NCBI GenBank assembly: GCA_021464415.1
Contig: CM038471.1
Location: forward strand, 73,510,851 to 73,574,850
Direction of reading: 5' to 3'
DNA length: 64,000 nt
DNA from: Lonicera japonica
Lineage: Eukaryota > Streptophyta > Magnoliopsida > Dipsacales > Caprifoliaceae
Positions 34,856-44,826 of the stretch are shown here, piece after piece. Under the pieces are notes generated by a model, which worked only from the letters and a program-made list of their open reading frames with translations, was not told the origin of the DNA and searched no databases. A program made the position numbers and the translations under genes. Each line of letters starts with the position of its first letter. Position 1 is the first letter of the stretch.

Positions 34856-35130
34856 ATCCTCCCCCACTCAAATCTGCAACGCCCTCGTTGCAGGCTCTGA
34901 CTTGCGGGTCCCGCGCAATACTCGCATCACCACCATAGGCGAACTCCATTCGCACGGGTTACTTCCTTCACCCGCGTGATGCTTTCTCACTTCCCACCTA
35001 AGTCAACATGCGTGCCTTTCACCACGACTCCGCGAATGCACTCGGTCCGGTTCTTCCCGTTCCACTGGAAGGCACCGTGTACCGCTGGTCGCTCGATCGC
35101 CTGATTCCCCAACCAAGCTCTGATACCATT
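34856..35130 (-). mobile_element. TRIM-like interior with primer-binding site and polypurine tract
   Basis: 275 bp between LTRs A and B, too short to code for an LTR-element protein. On the minus strand it has TGGTATCAGAGC (complement of 35117-35128), two bases after LTR B, and gtgggggaggat just before LTR A. This is the minimal layout of a terminal-repeat retrotransposon in miniature, which depends on proteins of another element. Parts are homologous to 40727-40855. Confidence 0.8.
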
Positions 35131-35357
35131 TGTCACGGGGTGACTCTTTCAACCCCGCGCGGCGCCCGGCATCCAGACTCCCCCGGATCCGAGCCAGCCT
35201 AACAACAGCGGCAACACGCAGCGGAACGCGCACAAGACACCGAACAAGCCCTTACGTACCTGCATAGATTCCCGAAACCCATTAGTACAGCAGACAAATA
35301 AGGACCGCATCGCCATGCCTCCTGGTGTTAGGCTTCTTCACGCATTGGGGTGTAACA
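35131..35357 (-). repeat. TRIM-like LTR B, identical to LTR C
   Basis: 227 bp. On the minus strand it runs TGTTACACCCC...CACCCCGTGACA. Every base equals the complement of LTR C (40856-41082) by direct comparison. The bases on either side of B and C do not match each other, so the shared unit is exactly one LTR. Confidence 0.92.
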
Positions 35358-35391
35358 ACTCGAAAAAAATGTTGGCTCTCTATTGGAGAAA

Positions 35392-38300
35392 ATGGGCGGA
35401 TCGCCCTCTCTCGTCGATCGGGTGCAAAGTTTGGAGTTACGCATCCAAAGTATCCCAGCAGGGGATGCATCGGGCAGCTCGCCCGCACTTATCGATCGTG
35501 TGCAAGATTTGGAGGAAGGCCTCCAAAATCTTCAGGGAAACCCACCAGGGGATCACTATGGGGAGATGATGGATGAGATGAGAACTGAAATCGATCAACT
35601 CACCCAGAAATTGACTATATTGTCAATGGCGGTCGCTAACTCACCAGTTGGAGGTGGGGAGCGTACAAAGATGAAAGTGCCCGAACCCAAAGCATTCGCT
35701 GGTGTTCGTGATGCTAGGGAATTAGAAAATTTTGTTTTCGACATGGAACAATATTTTCGGGCAACAAAGGTGGACGAGGAGGAAACAAAGATATCCTCCG
35801 CGTCCATGTACTTGTCTGGGGATGCCAAATTATGGTGGCGGAACAAGTACAATGAGGTTCAAGCTGGGGAGTGCGAGATTAGCACTTGGGAGGATCTGAA
35901 AAAGGAGCTACGTGATCGATTCCTTCCCGAAAACACCTCCCACAACGCACGACAAGAACTCCTTCAAACGAAGCACTCAGGGAGCATCAAGGAGTACGTC
36001 AATGCGTTCACCACCATCATGTTAGATATCCACGATATGAATGATGCTGATAGATTGTTCTTCTTCATGATCGGGTTACAACCGTGGGCCAAAACGGAGT
36101 TAAATCGTAGGCAAGTGAAGACGTTAACTCAAGCCATATCAGCTGCTGAAAGCCTGCAAGATTACACCACCGGTCCCAAATCAAATGTTCCAAGAAGTGG
36201 GCAGACGAAGAATGCGGGGGAGAGAAAACCGAATTCTCCTGCCAGACCTGATTGGAGAGGCAACACGCCCACCAGGCCGTTTACCCAGCAAAATAATTAC
36301 AAAAATGGGAACAAGTTCACAGGGAACTCCCAAACCGGCAATAATGGGAAAAAGCCCTTGAGCCCCGGAACATGCTACTTGTGTCACGGTGCTCACTTCA
36401 TGGCCAACTGCCCCGACAAGCAACTTCTGAGTGCTCTCGTTGCTAGAGGTGGTGGCATGCTTCCGAAAGCCCCAGCCGCCTCGGGGCAATCTTATCGGAC
36501 TCAGCAAAATGACCACGCCGAGTTTGAAGAAGAAACTGAGGAATATGAAGGAGCATCATTGGGTGCCTATCAGGGGCAGTTCATTCACTCTTACAACGCA
36601 GTAACGGTTGAAGAAGATCCCCGACAAAAAGGGAAAGCAGGTGTGGAGAAGAGTCCACAAAGAAATGGTCTGATGTATGTTGATATCAAGATCAACGGAA
36701 AGCCGATTCAGGCCATGGTGGACACAGGCGCAACGCATAACTACCTGGCAAGCACCGAAGTTGAACGGTTAGGCCTTATCTTAGAAAAAGGAGTAGGTCG
36801 TGTGAAGGCCATCAACTCAGCCGCTCAACCTGTCGCCGGAATGGTGAAATCTGTGCTAGTAAAAGTGGGCCCTTACGAAGGGAGAACTAACTTCTCGGTT
36901 GTGGTGATGGACGACTTCAAGGTTATCCTGGGGTTAGAATTCTTAAGGGAAACTAAGGCTAGCGTCATGCCCAGCACGAATAGCTTCATGATGCTCGGCA
37001 AGAATCCATGCATTATCCCGGTGACGACCCCGTCAAGCAGTGGGAAGTTTTTATCGGCAATTCAACTGAAGAAGGGACTGAAGCACGACAATCCTACTTT
37101 TGTGGCTGCACTGAAGTGGGATGAAATTCAGGAGACTTCTGGACCGTTACCGAAATCCATTCGACGGGTGTTAACTGAGTTCGAAGATATAATGCCCGAC
37201 AACCTTCCGAAGAAGCTACCTCCACGTAGAGAAGTGGACCACCAGATTGAACTAGTGCCGGGTGCTAAGCCTCCAGTTCGCGCAGCTTATCGGATGTCCC
37301 AGCCCGAGCTGGCAGAACTTCGAAAACAGCTAAAGGAATTATTGGATGCAGGTTTAGTGCAGCCAGCCAAATCGCCGTACGGGGCCCCAGTTCTCTTTCA
37401 AAAGAAACAAGATGGCTCCTTGAGAATGTGTGTCGACTACCGAGTTCTTAACAAGGTAACCATCCGGAATAACTACCCGATCCCTCTTGTAGCCGATTGC
37501 TTTGACCAACTCAGCCGGGCAAAAGTTTTCACTAAGCTCGATCTCAGATCCGGGTATTGGCAAGTTCGCATTGCGGCAGGAGATGAGGGAAAAACCACAT
37601 GCGTCACCAGATACGGGGCTTATGAATTCCTTGTTATGCCATTTGGGCTAACCAATGCTCCAGCCACTTTCAGCACCTTAATGAATCAGGTTCTTAGGGA
37701 CTACTTGGATGATTTTGTCGTTGTTTATCTCGATGATATCGTTGTGTACAGCGAAAACATGGAAGAACATGAAGAGCACCTGAAGAAGGTATTTGAGAGA
37801 CTTCGAAAACATGAGTTGTATATCAAGTTGTCGAAGTGCTCTTTTGCGCAAAAGCGTATCAAGTTTCTTGGCCACATCATTGAACATGGGAGAGTGCAAA
37901 TGGATCCGACTAAGGTCAAGGTTATTCAGGAATGGCAAGCACCCACCAATGTGTCGGAACTCCGTTCTTTTCTGGGACTGGCGAATTACTACAGAAAGTT
38001 CGTGAAAGACTACTCCAGTATCGCATTGCCCCTGACGGAACTGCTAAAGAAGGCAAAAGTTTGGAAATGGTCGACAGGGTGCCAAGCTGCCTTCGATGCT
38101 TTGAAGAAGGCTATGTCTGAAGACCCGGTTCTTGCTCTACCGGATGTGACCAAGCCGTTTGAAGTGCACACTGATGCATCGGATTTTGCCCTCGGAGGAG
38201 TCTTAATGCAGGAGAGCCACCCGGTAGCATACGAAAGTCGTAAGCTCAATGAAACCGAGAGGAAGTACTCTGCTCACGAAAAGGAGTTACTCGCAGTGGT

Positions 38301-40149
38301 CCATTGTCTGAGGTTATGGCGACACTACCTTCTCGGTTCTCGATTTCTTGTGAAAACAGATAATACTGCGGTCAGCCATTTCCTTAGTCAACCAAAATTG
38401 AGTTCTAAACAAGCAAGGTGGCAGGAGTTACTAGCTGAATTCAATTTTTGGATGGAGTATAAGGCGGGGTCGACCAATCAAGTAGCAGATGCTTTGAGTC
38501 GCAGGGTGGAGTTCAACGAACAGGCTAACGCGTTCCTTAATGCCATTCTTCGAATCGACAGTCAAGTGTCTACCGAAATTCGAAGCAAAATCAAGAACGC
38601 GCTACCGCAAGATCCTGTTTCTGCCCAACTATTAGAGATGATCAAGAAGGGGAAGACACGGCAGTTTTGGTTGGACAACGGGTTCATCTCGACAAAGGGA
38701 AATCGAGTTTTTGTTCCTCGAGTAGGGGAGTTGAGGCGCACCCTGATTCGAGAATGCCATGATACCTTATGGGCGGGACACCCTGGTCAAGAAAGGACGT
38801 TGGCCCTCCTTAAGCAAGGGTACTACTGGCCCCAAATGGAAGATGATGTGGAGAGCTATGTTAGAACTTGCCTGATTTGCCAACAAGACAAAATTGAGCG
38901 GAGACAGCCTGCAGGGTTACTGGAACCTCTACCTATCCCGGAACGACCTTGGGAGAGCATTTCGCTCGATTTCATATCAGGTTTACCCAAAGTGGGGGAC
39001 TTGACAACTATCCTTGTAGTCGTTGATCGTTTTTCGAAGTACGCCACTTTTATCGCAGTTCCAAAGAACACATCGGGCGAGGAGACTGCACAACTATTCT
39101 TCAAGTATGTGGTTAAGTATTGGGGGATTCCTCGGAGCATAGTTAGTGACAGGGACTCACGATTCACGGGAAATTTTTGGAAGGAACTTTTCAAGGTTCT
39201 CGGCTCCAAGCTGTGTATGAGTTCCAGTTACCACCCTCAATCCGATGGACAAACTGAAAGATACAACGCGATGCTTGAGGAATATCTGCGCCATTTCGCT
39301 AGTGCAACACAACGAAATTGGGTCAAGTTATTGGATGTGGCTCAATTGTGCTTCAACGCCCAGAAAAACTCTGGGACGGGCAAGAGCGCCTTCGAAATCG
39401 TTACCGGCCAACAACCCATCCTTCCTCACACCGCCAACTCGATGCCAATTTCCAAATCTCCTAGAGCCCGTAACTTCTCAGAAGAATGGAAGCAAAATAT
39501 TGAGTTGGCTCGTTCGCACCTAGAGAAGGCCACCCATCGAATGAAGAAGTATGCAGATCAGAAAAGGCGACCGTTAGAGTTCCAAGTAGGAGATCTCGTA
39601 ATGGTGAAGCTTCTTCCACAAGATAGGAAGTTCTTGAGGGGTCGAGACCCACGCCTTCTGCAAAAATATGAGGGGCCGCTTAGGATTGTGAAGAAAATTG
39701 GGAAAGTGGCTTATCGGATTGAACCCCCTAGCTGGCTGAAGGTTCACCCAGTATTTCATGTCAGCATGCTAAAACCGTACTTTGCTGACACAACCGATCC
39801 ATCCCGAGGAGAGTCTAGTCGTCCAGGGCTAAAGCAGAGAGCAGAAGGGAAGCAGTCAGTGGAAGCCATCCTGGCCGATCGAGTTGTGACAGCTTCTCGC
39901 AAACAACACCAAGAGTTCCTTGTCAAATGGGCAGGAAGAAACCCAGAAGAGAACACTTGGGAAAGAGCATCAGACCTATCCGCTTTCCAGGACCAGATCA
40001 CATCATACCTCAACCAGTTGCCGAGGACGTCAACAGCTCTAGTGGGGGAGGATGTCACGGGGTGCCTTCCAACACAACCCGTGACCGACTTCTACACTTC
40101 ATCAGCACCGTGCATGCGCCCGAGCGCAGCACGGCCCGACAGGCAATGA
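35392..40149 (+). CDS. Intact chromovirus gag-pol polyprotein (Galadriel-like)
   Basis: One open frame of 1585 residues from the ATG at 35392. Gag has a retrotransposon gag domain (about 35700-36150) and a short knuckle CYLCHGAHFMANC (36373-36411, CX2CX3HX4C). Then follow the protease VDTGATHNYL (36718 on), RT with YLDD at 37726-37737, RNase H (DAS...ERKYSAHEKE), integrase with an HHCC zinc site (38758-38882) and a DDE core (LDF, SDRDSRF, YHPQSDGQTER), and a C-terminal chromodomain (39859-39985, FLVKWAGRNPEENTWE). The order and chromodomain place it in plant chromoviruses; the knuckle form suggests Galadriel, not certain. The frame reads through the polypurine tract into the LTR. There is no 5' LTR upstream: gag starts 34 bp after LTR B of the inverted TRIM. 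Confidence 0.93.
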   Translation: MGGSPSLVDRVQSLELRIQSIPAGDASGSSPALIDRVQDLEEGLQNLQGNPPGDHYGEMMDEMRTEIDQLTQKLTILSMAVANSPVGGGERTKMKVPEPKAFAGVRDARELENFVFDMEQYFRATKVDEEETKISSASMYLSGDAKLWWRNKYNEVQAGECEISTWEDLKKELRDRFLPENTSHNARQELLQTKHSGSIKEYVNAFTTIMLDIHDMNDADRLFFFMIGLQPWAKTELNRRQVKTLTQAISAAESLQDYTTGPKSNVPRSGQTKNAGERKPNSPARPDWRGNTPTRPFTQQNNYKNGNKFTGNSQTGNNGKKPLSPGTCYLCHGAHFMANCPDKQLLSALVARGGGMLPKAPAASGQSYRTQQNDHAEFEEETEEYEGASLGAYQGQFIHSYNAVTVEEDPRQKGKAGVEKSPQRNGLMYVDIKINGKPIQAMVDTGATHNYLASTEVERLGLILEKGVGRVKAINSAAQPVAGMVKSVLVKVGPYEGRTNFSVVVMDDFKVILGLEFLRETKASVMPSTNSFMMLGKNPCIIPVTTPSSSGKFLSAIQLKKGLKHDNPTFVAALKWDEIQETSGPLPKSIRRVLTEFEDIMPDNLPKKLPPRREVDHQIELVPGAKPPVRAAYRMSQPELAELRKQLKELLDAGLVQPAKSPYGAPVLFQKKQDGSLRMCVDYRVLNKVTIRNNYPIPLVADCFDQLSRAKVFTKLDLRSGYWQVRIAAGDEGKTTCVTRYGAYEFLVMPFGLTNAPATFSTLMNQVLRDYLDDFVVVYLDDIVVYSENMEEHEEHLKKVFERLRKHELYIKLSKCSFAQKRIKFLGHIIEHGRVQMDPTKVKVIQEWQAPTNVSELRSFLGLANYYRKFVKDYSSIALPLTELLKKAKVWKWSTGCQAAFDALKKAMSEDPVLALPDVTKPFEVHTDASDFALGGVLMQESHPVAYESRKLNETERKYSAHEKELLAVVHCLRLWRHYLLGSRFLVKTDNTAVSHFLSQPKLSSKQARWQELLAEFNFWMEYKAGSTNQVADALSRRVEFNEQANAFLNAILRIDSQVSTEIRSKIKNALPQDPVSAQLLEMIKKGKTRQFWLDNGFISTKGNRVFVPRVGELRRTLIRECHDTLWAGHPGQERTLALLKQGYYWPQMEDDVESYVRTCLICQQDKIERRQPAGLLEPLPIPERPWESISLDFISGLPKVGDLTTILVVVDRFSKYATFIAVPKNTSGEETAQLFFKYVVKYWGIPRSIVSDRDSRFTGNFWKELFKVLGSKLCMSSSYHPQSDGQTERYNAMLEEYLRHFASATQRNWVKLLDVAQLCFNAQKNSGTGKSAFEIVTGQQPILPHTANSMPISKSPRARNFSEEWKQNIELARSHLEKATHRMKKYADQKRRPLEFQVGDLVMVKLLPQDRKFLRGRDPRLLQKYEGPLRIVKKIGKVAYRIEPPSWLKVHPVFHVSMLKPYFADTTDPSRGESSRPGLKQRAEGKQSVEAILADRVVTASRKQHQEFLVKWAGRNPEENTWERASDLSAFQDQITSYLNQLPRTSTALVGEDVTGCLPTQPVTDFYTSSAPCMRPSAARPDRQ
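40041..40052 (+). other. Polypurine tract of the chromovirus
   Basis: agtgggggagga(t) lies immediately before the LTR start at 40053 and inside the polyprotein frame. The TRIM tracts (gagtgggggtgg, gtgggggagg) are nearly the same, which supports shared ancestry or shared machinery. Confidence 0.8.
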
Positions 40150-40662
40150 TCGATTGCCCCGCTTCATCAGCACCGTGCACGCGCCCGAGCGCAGCACGGC
40201 ACCTAGTTTTATTATTCTGTTTAGGTTTCCCTTATGTAAATATTGTTGTTTCCATGTAATTAGATCTAGGAATTTCCTTTGTAATTGTATTCCATTTCCT
40301 TTGTAATTGTTTTCTTGTAACTTGTAAGACCCAACGTGCACTGCTACCACTCTGGTATTTTCATTAAGTGGTTATATGTGGGGATAAGACTATCTGCCTC
40401 ACACCCGAGTTGCCTACCAGTACACGTTGTTTAGCACTTGCTTTCAAGCTCTTACTTTCTTTCGAACTGTAATAGCTTTCCATGTAATCTAATTTTCTTG
40501 CAATGAAGTAATCTCAATTTGTGCTCACGCTCTCTTTCAAATTACTGTTGTTGCATGTTGCTCGTCGATTGTTAACAAAATTCGATCACACTCAACCGTG
40601 CTATCGGTTAGCCCGGTCGTTCACGCGGCCTCCTTTGTGCCATCAAAGGACGCCCCGTGACA
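40053..40662 (+). repeat. Chromovirus LTR (3' of gag-pol)
   Basis: 610 bp from TGTCACGGGG to CCCCGTGACA, a perfect 10-bp terminal inverted pair. Its first 36 codons or so are read in frame from gag-pol. A 65-bp-period duplication is present near the start (cttcatcagcaccgtgca at 40097 and 40162). It is the only LTR of this size in the window, so its age cannot be judged here. Confidence 0.85.
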
Positions 40663-40855
40663 GTTGGTATCAGAGGTTGGTCAGCGGATCAAGCTATGAA
40701 GAGATAAGCGGAGACATGACTACACTAGTGGAACGGGAAGAACCGGACTGTGGTGAATCGTGGAGCTTCGGTGAAAGGCACGCAATATGACTTTGGTGGC
40801 GGCCACAAGGTCAGAACCTGCAACGAGGGCGTTGCAGAATTGAGTGGGGGTGGTT
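40663..40855 (+). mobile_element. Chimeric leader: chromovirus start joined to TRIM interior
   Basis: The first 60 or so bases after the LTR differ from the TRIM interior; from agtggaacgggaagaaccgg (40726 on) the sequence follows the TRIM interior with about 100 bp missing, ending with cctgcaacgagggcgttgca and the tract gagtgggggtgg. The switch point looks like a template switch or recombination junction. Confidence 0.7.
40665..40676 (+). other. Primer-binding site following the 3' LTR
   Basis: TGGTATCAGAGG lies two bases after the LTR that follows gag-pol. In a normal element a primer-binding site follows only the 5' LTR, so this LTR acts, by position, as the 5' LTR of something lying downstream, or the element is circularly permuted. 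Confidence 0.88.
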
Positions 40856-41082
40856 TGTTACACCCCAATGCGTGAAGAAGCCTAACACCAGGAGGCATGG
40901 CGATGCGGTCCTTATTTGTCTGCTGTACTAATGGGTTTCGGGAATCTATGCAGGTACGTAAGGGCTTGTTCGGTGTCTTGTGCGCGTTCCGCTGCGTGTT
41001 GCCGCTGTTGTTAGGCTGGCTCGGATCCGGGGGAGTCTGGATGCCGGGCGCCGCGCGGGGTTGAAAGAGTCACCCCGTGACA
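40856..41082 (+). repeat. TRIM-like LTR C
   Basis: 227 bp, TGTTACACCCC...CACCCCGTGACA, identical to B but in the opposite orientation. Its U5 end forms the right boundary of the composite and abuts the cccgg duplication. Confidence 0.92.
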
Positions 41083-41087
41083 CCCGG

Positions 41088-42094
41088 GCCGGGGGAAGCA
41101 CTAGAGAGGAAAATCTTGTGCCTTTTTCTTCTATTTCGCTCACTGTTGTCTTTTCTTTCTTTCTTTCTCCTTTTTTTTTTTTTGCTTTCTTCAGTTTGTT
41201 CTTAAGTCGAAGTAAAAAATGTAAGATTTTAGTAAGTGGGCCAAAATGCACTTAAAATTAATCTTGTGCGGTGTATATAATTATTTTTCGTCAACTTTAA
41301 CATCCAAAATGAAAAAATTGGATATATTGAAATACGGGAAATAGTCCAAGAACTAAATGTGAGTGCTTTTTAGTTCAAAGGGAGTTTAAAAACTCTGGGC
41401 ATATACATAATATACTCTATATATAACATTATGTTGGCGAAGCCAAGATTTTTTGGGAGACAATGGTTAAAAAGACTCACTTCAAAATTATATTTAAAGG
41501 AAAGACATTTTAGTTTTTTATTTTAAATTAAAATTAGGATATTTCATCTTCTTCTTGGTTTTACCTAAAATATCCTTGTTCTATTTTTTTCCTAAAAAAC
41601 AATAATTTAATCACCACTGGCCTCCACCACCATCCCTCATCACTAGAGCTCCGGCAACAACTATCGGGTACATCATCGGAGCATCTACCACCACTACAAA
41701 AGTGATGAAACCTCATCGTAACTCAGGCATAGGTACTGTAAATATATTTTTGCACTAAATTCGCAAGCAACTAATTTTATAGATTTTAGTACAAATATAT
41801 TTTTTCACTAAACCCACCGAAAATTAAAAATGTAAATTTTAGTGCAAATTTGTTTTTGCAGTGTATATAAATTTTTGCCAAAGATTCGGTGGGTGGTGGT
41901 AATGCCCGTGGTTGGTGAAGCTTAGCAACCACCAATGGTAATAAATAATAAAATATTATGGTAATTATGTAATTCAGCATTCCAAAAAATGGTGCATCTT
42001 TTTTATGGATAAAGATTAAAAATTGTCTTTATAACTAAAGCAAATTATAAAGTAAGGCCTTTAGGTATAATGGAATAGGAATGTGTCTTTAATT
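41088..42094. other. Intergenic stretch right of the composite
   Basis: Starts GC-rich (gccggggga) for about 12 bases, then AT-rich. No gene or clear repeat recognised. A motif ttgcact/ttttagt recurs near 41745-41870. Confidence 0.35.
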
Positions 42095-42097
42095 TAA

Positions 42098-42162
42098 GGA
42101 CTCGTTTGGTTTATGGAAGAAAAATCAATTCCTTTATCTTTCCCGTGGGGGTGGAAAACTAA
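42098..42162. mobile_element. Truncated Harbinger-type MITE end
   Basis: Begins ggactcgtttggtttatgg after TAA (42095-42097) and matches, in inverse orientation, the right end of the complete MITE at 54905-55213. It stops where another MITE-like sequence begins. Confidence 0.6.
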
Positions 42163-42555
42163 AGGCCCTGTTAGGTTTACTTTTCTATATTTGGTAAAAT
42201 ATTCAGGAAATACCATTTAATTTTCCTTCCGGTGTTTGATTGTTACATGAAAGGAAAGTAAAAATATATAAATATTTTAATGATACCCTTGTATTTTAAA
42301 ATAAAAACGACATCAAAAGACTTTGGGTAAATTTGGTAATAACATATTTAGGTAGGGGTATTGCTATCTAAATCGTTTGTTATAAATGCTGGAAAATCAG
42401 AATGGAAAATCAATCTCATGATGTCTGAGTGGAATGATTTTTCTCTCTACTTTCCCTCCTGTCAGGAAAATATTTTCAGAATTTATGCTTACCAAACAAA
42501 AAAAAATAATGACTTTCCTTTTTTAAATTCTCAATTCCGCAAATAAAATTAGGCC
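42163..42555. mobile_element. Possible MITE
   Basis: Imperfect inverted ends (ggccctgttaggttta against the complement of taaaattaggcc) with TAA on both sides (42160-42162, 42556-42558). No coding capacity. The ends are weak, so this is tentative. Confidence 0.4.
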
Positions 42556-42826
42556 TAAATATATTTATGGAGGATGTACCTGCAATCCATTTCCTCAATT
42601 CTTTAATATGGCGTGGCGAACTAACATAGAATCTTGTTTTTTCTATATTTTTTTTAAGGCTGGTTTGATTCAAACACGTAGTTGAAATACAAAATAGTGA
42701 AAAATAAATGTACTTTGTTTTAGAAAATAAAATGCCGATCTATGTTTCAATTATTTTAGAAACAAGTTTGTTTGTAAAAATGAAATGCACACAATTGTAC
42801 AATTTTGAACTCATTTAGGTCATCTG

Positions 42827-43218
42827 CGATGGTCATTTCTATCATAACAATTTCTATGTTGGAAATGAAAAAAGGGAAAAAAAGTACTCCAATAATCATT
42901 TATATAGTTATTTTTATATTAGGTAAAATGTGAGTTATATAGAGAATTTCTATAAGCATTTTTACATGTAAAAATGGTGATAGAAATTTTTTATATGATA
43001 TGGAACAATCTTTTTGGATATTACTAAACCTACAAATTATTTCTCTTTTTAAATAAATGACAAGTAAGGAAAAAATGATACATCATTAAAGACTATTTTT
43101 TCTATCATTTTCTACTCATGTAAATATATTGTCAATTAAATATAAAATAATTCTTCAAAGTTCATGACACATATATATGATAGAAATATAAAAATAAAAA
43201 TTATTATTGAAGATGGCG
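42827..43218. mobile_element. Possible MITE, weak ends
   Basis: catctgcgatggtcatttctatca on the left has a loose inverted counterpart in tgatagaaatataaaaa...ttgaagatgg on the right. No target duplication found. Confidence 0.3.
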
Positions 43219-44655
43219 TTATCGCTGTATGGGCGAAAATTGAAGGAGGCTGAGGAAGGAAATGAAATAGTGGGTTAGTGTTGTCGAAGACTTTGATCAA
43301 TCTCGATTTAATATATCAATATTAATCTTCTTTTACAATATAACAATCAGTATACCAAAAAAAAAGACACTTTTTTAACTACGTGCCACATGTGTAAGAG
43401 TTGGAAGGAGTGGACTGTGTGAGGACTTTGAATTGAGGGGAGCCAAATAAATTAAGATATTTTTTTTTGGAGCAATGGGTTTAAACAACTATTTTCACAG
43501 TCATAGACAAAAGAAAAACACTATATTTGTTTATTTTAAAATAAAGATACTTTTTTTAATTAAAAAATATATTTTTTTTAAAATATATCTCACGACAGTC
43601 GGCGCTATCACCCACTGCTTCCTCATCTTTAAACACCTATTTGTCGAAGTTCTGATGGTGGACAGTAAAGATTTATCGAAATTACCAAAGCTTTGGTAGT
43701 GAGCGGCCTACATCAATAATAGAAGCATTAATGGGTAGTAGCCGTCGACAGCTTTGAAACATACATTAAAAACTAGGTTGCAGCCTGCACGATACACATA
43801 TATATATATGTGTGTGTGTGTGAGTTTATATTTTTAGTTATCTTTGGAACACATTTGTAGGTGTGTTGAAACACACACACACATTTGTATGTGTGTGTGT
43901 TTATATTACTAATATTATGATTTCTAGGTGTGTTGTTTTATGTGAAAATTGTACCGGTAGAAAATTTGTTTATTTATTATTCTTAGTTTCATAAGGATGT
44001 ATGTATAAATGTTGAAAGATGTGTGTATAATAGTAAAATCACATAACGGGTAGCAATAGTTAATAGTGCTATTTTTTGTTCGATGTTCTTTTTGCAACTC
44101 CTTTAATCGGCCTTGCAAAATATAGGAATCATCGTTATGTGGAATGTATAAGAAGTATAATAAGTTTTAGTATAATACAAATAGTTATATAGAGAATGCT
44201 CCCTTGTACATATCCTCTTGCTTTGGTGTTGTAATTGCTCAACATGGCTTGTATTGTCCTCTAAGTTGTGTAAATAATAGTGTAATATTTATTTAAGAAG
44301 ATTTGAAAGAAAAAAGAGGCAAGGGAGAGAAAAAAAGGGATCAACCGACCTTTTCATTTTTTTATAACTTAAATTGTAAATAATAGTGTAATCTTTATTT
44401 AAGAAACATGAGAGAAAAAAGAGGTAAAGGAGAGAAAAAAGGGATCAATGGATCTTTTCGGTTTTCATGACTTAAATTGTAAGACACTAAGCGATTAATT
44501 TTGTTGTTGATATAATTTTAATATCATATGTTTCCAATTATTGAGATGTTTCAAAAATGTTACTAATTTTTTATCTCTTATTTTGGAGAGAGAGAGAGAC
44601 AGAGACAGAGAGAAATAGTAGGTCTATTGAATTTTTTTCAAATGATCCACATTTA
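43219..44655. other. Intergenic sequence with simple repeats
   Basis: Contains (TG)n/(CA)n tracts at about 43796-43910, a 105-bp tandem duplication (listed separately) and a GAGAGACAGA run near 44587-44613. No gene recognised. Confidence 0.4.
44270..44479. repeat. 105-bp tandem duplication
   Basis: Unit 44270-44374 and unit 44375-44479 both start gtaaataatagtgtaat and end cttaaatt. They differ at about a dozen positions. Confidence 0.85.
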
Positions 44656-44660
44656 TAAAG

Positions 44661-44814
44661 TGTTAGAATATTATATTATATTAATGTATAGAATATATCT
44701 CAGTGTATTAGGTTCCATACTCAGTTGTATTATTTTTTCCTTTATATAGGGCTCCTCTTCCATGTATACAGATATACAAAATACAATGCAAATCCTCTCT
44801 CTCTAAAATCTATA
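44661..44814 (+). repeat. 5' LTR of the young copia
   Basis: TGTTAGAATA...AATCTATA, 154 bp. It has a TATA-like tttatatagg (44752-44761). It ends in TA rather than CA. The only difference from the 3' LTR is g at 44789, which is a there. Confidence 0.9.
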
Positions 44815-44826
44815 TGATATCAGAGG
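44815..44826 (+). other. Primer-binding site of the young copia
   Basis: TGATATCAGAGG directly follows the LTR. It matches the initiator tRNA-Met site with mismatches at the third and last positions. Confidence 0.8.

Larger units (their letters stand above)
34625..41087. mobile_element. Composite chromovirus/TRIM retroelement with inverted LTRs
   Basis: The pentamer cccgg stands at 34625-34629 and 41083-41087 and encloses a 6.45-kb GC-richer block. From left: TRIM LTR A (minus), TRIM interior (minus), TRIM LTR B (minus), chromovirus gag-pol (plus), chromovirus LTR (plus), chromovirus primer-binding site and leader start (plus), TRIM interior fragment (plus), TRIM LTR C (plus). LTRs B and C are identical over 227 bp but inverted, and the identity stops exactly at the LTR ends. 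The outer termini are both U5 ends (TGTCACGGGGTGAC and GTCACCCCGTGACA). A normal LTR element has directly repeated LTRs, so this is a rearranged or chimeric insertion. Confidence 0.8.

Noticed and set aside
34630..35357. GC-rich block considered as rDNA or organellar transfer
   Set aside because: It has LTR ends, a tRNA-Met primer site and a polypurine tract, and no rRNA-like segments.
39756..40350. Minus-strand frames at the end of the chromovirus polyprotein
   Set aside because: Shadows of the gag-pol frame and its LTR, without motifs.
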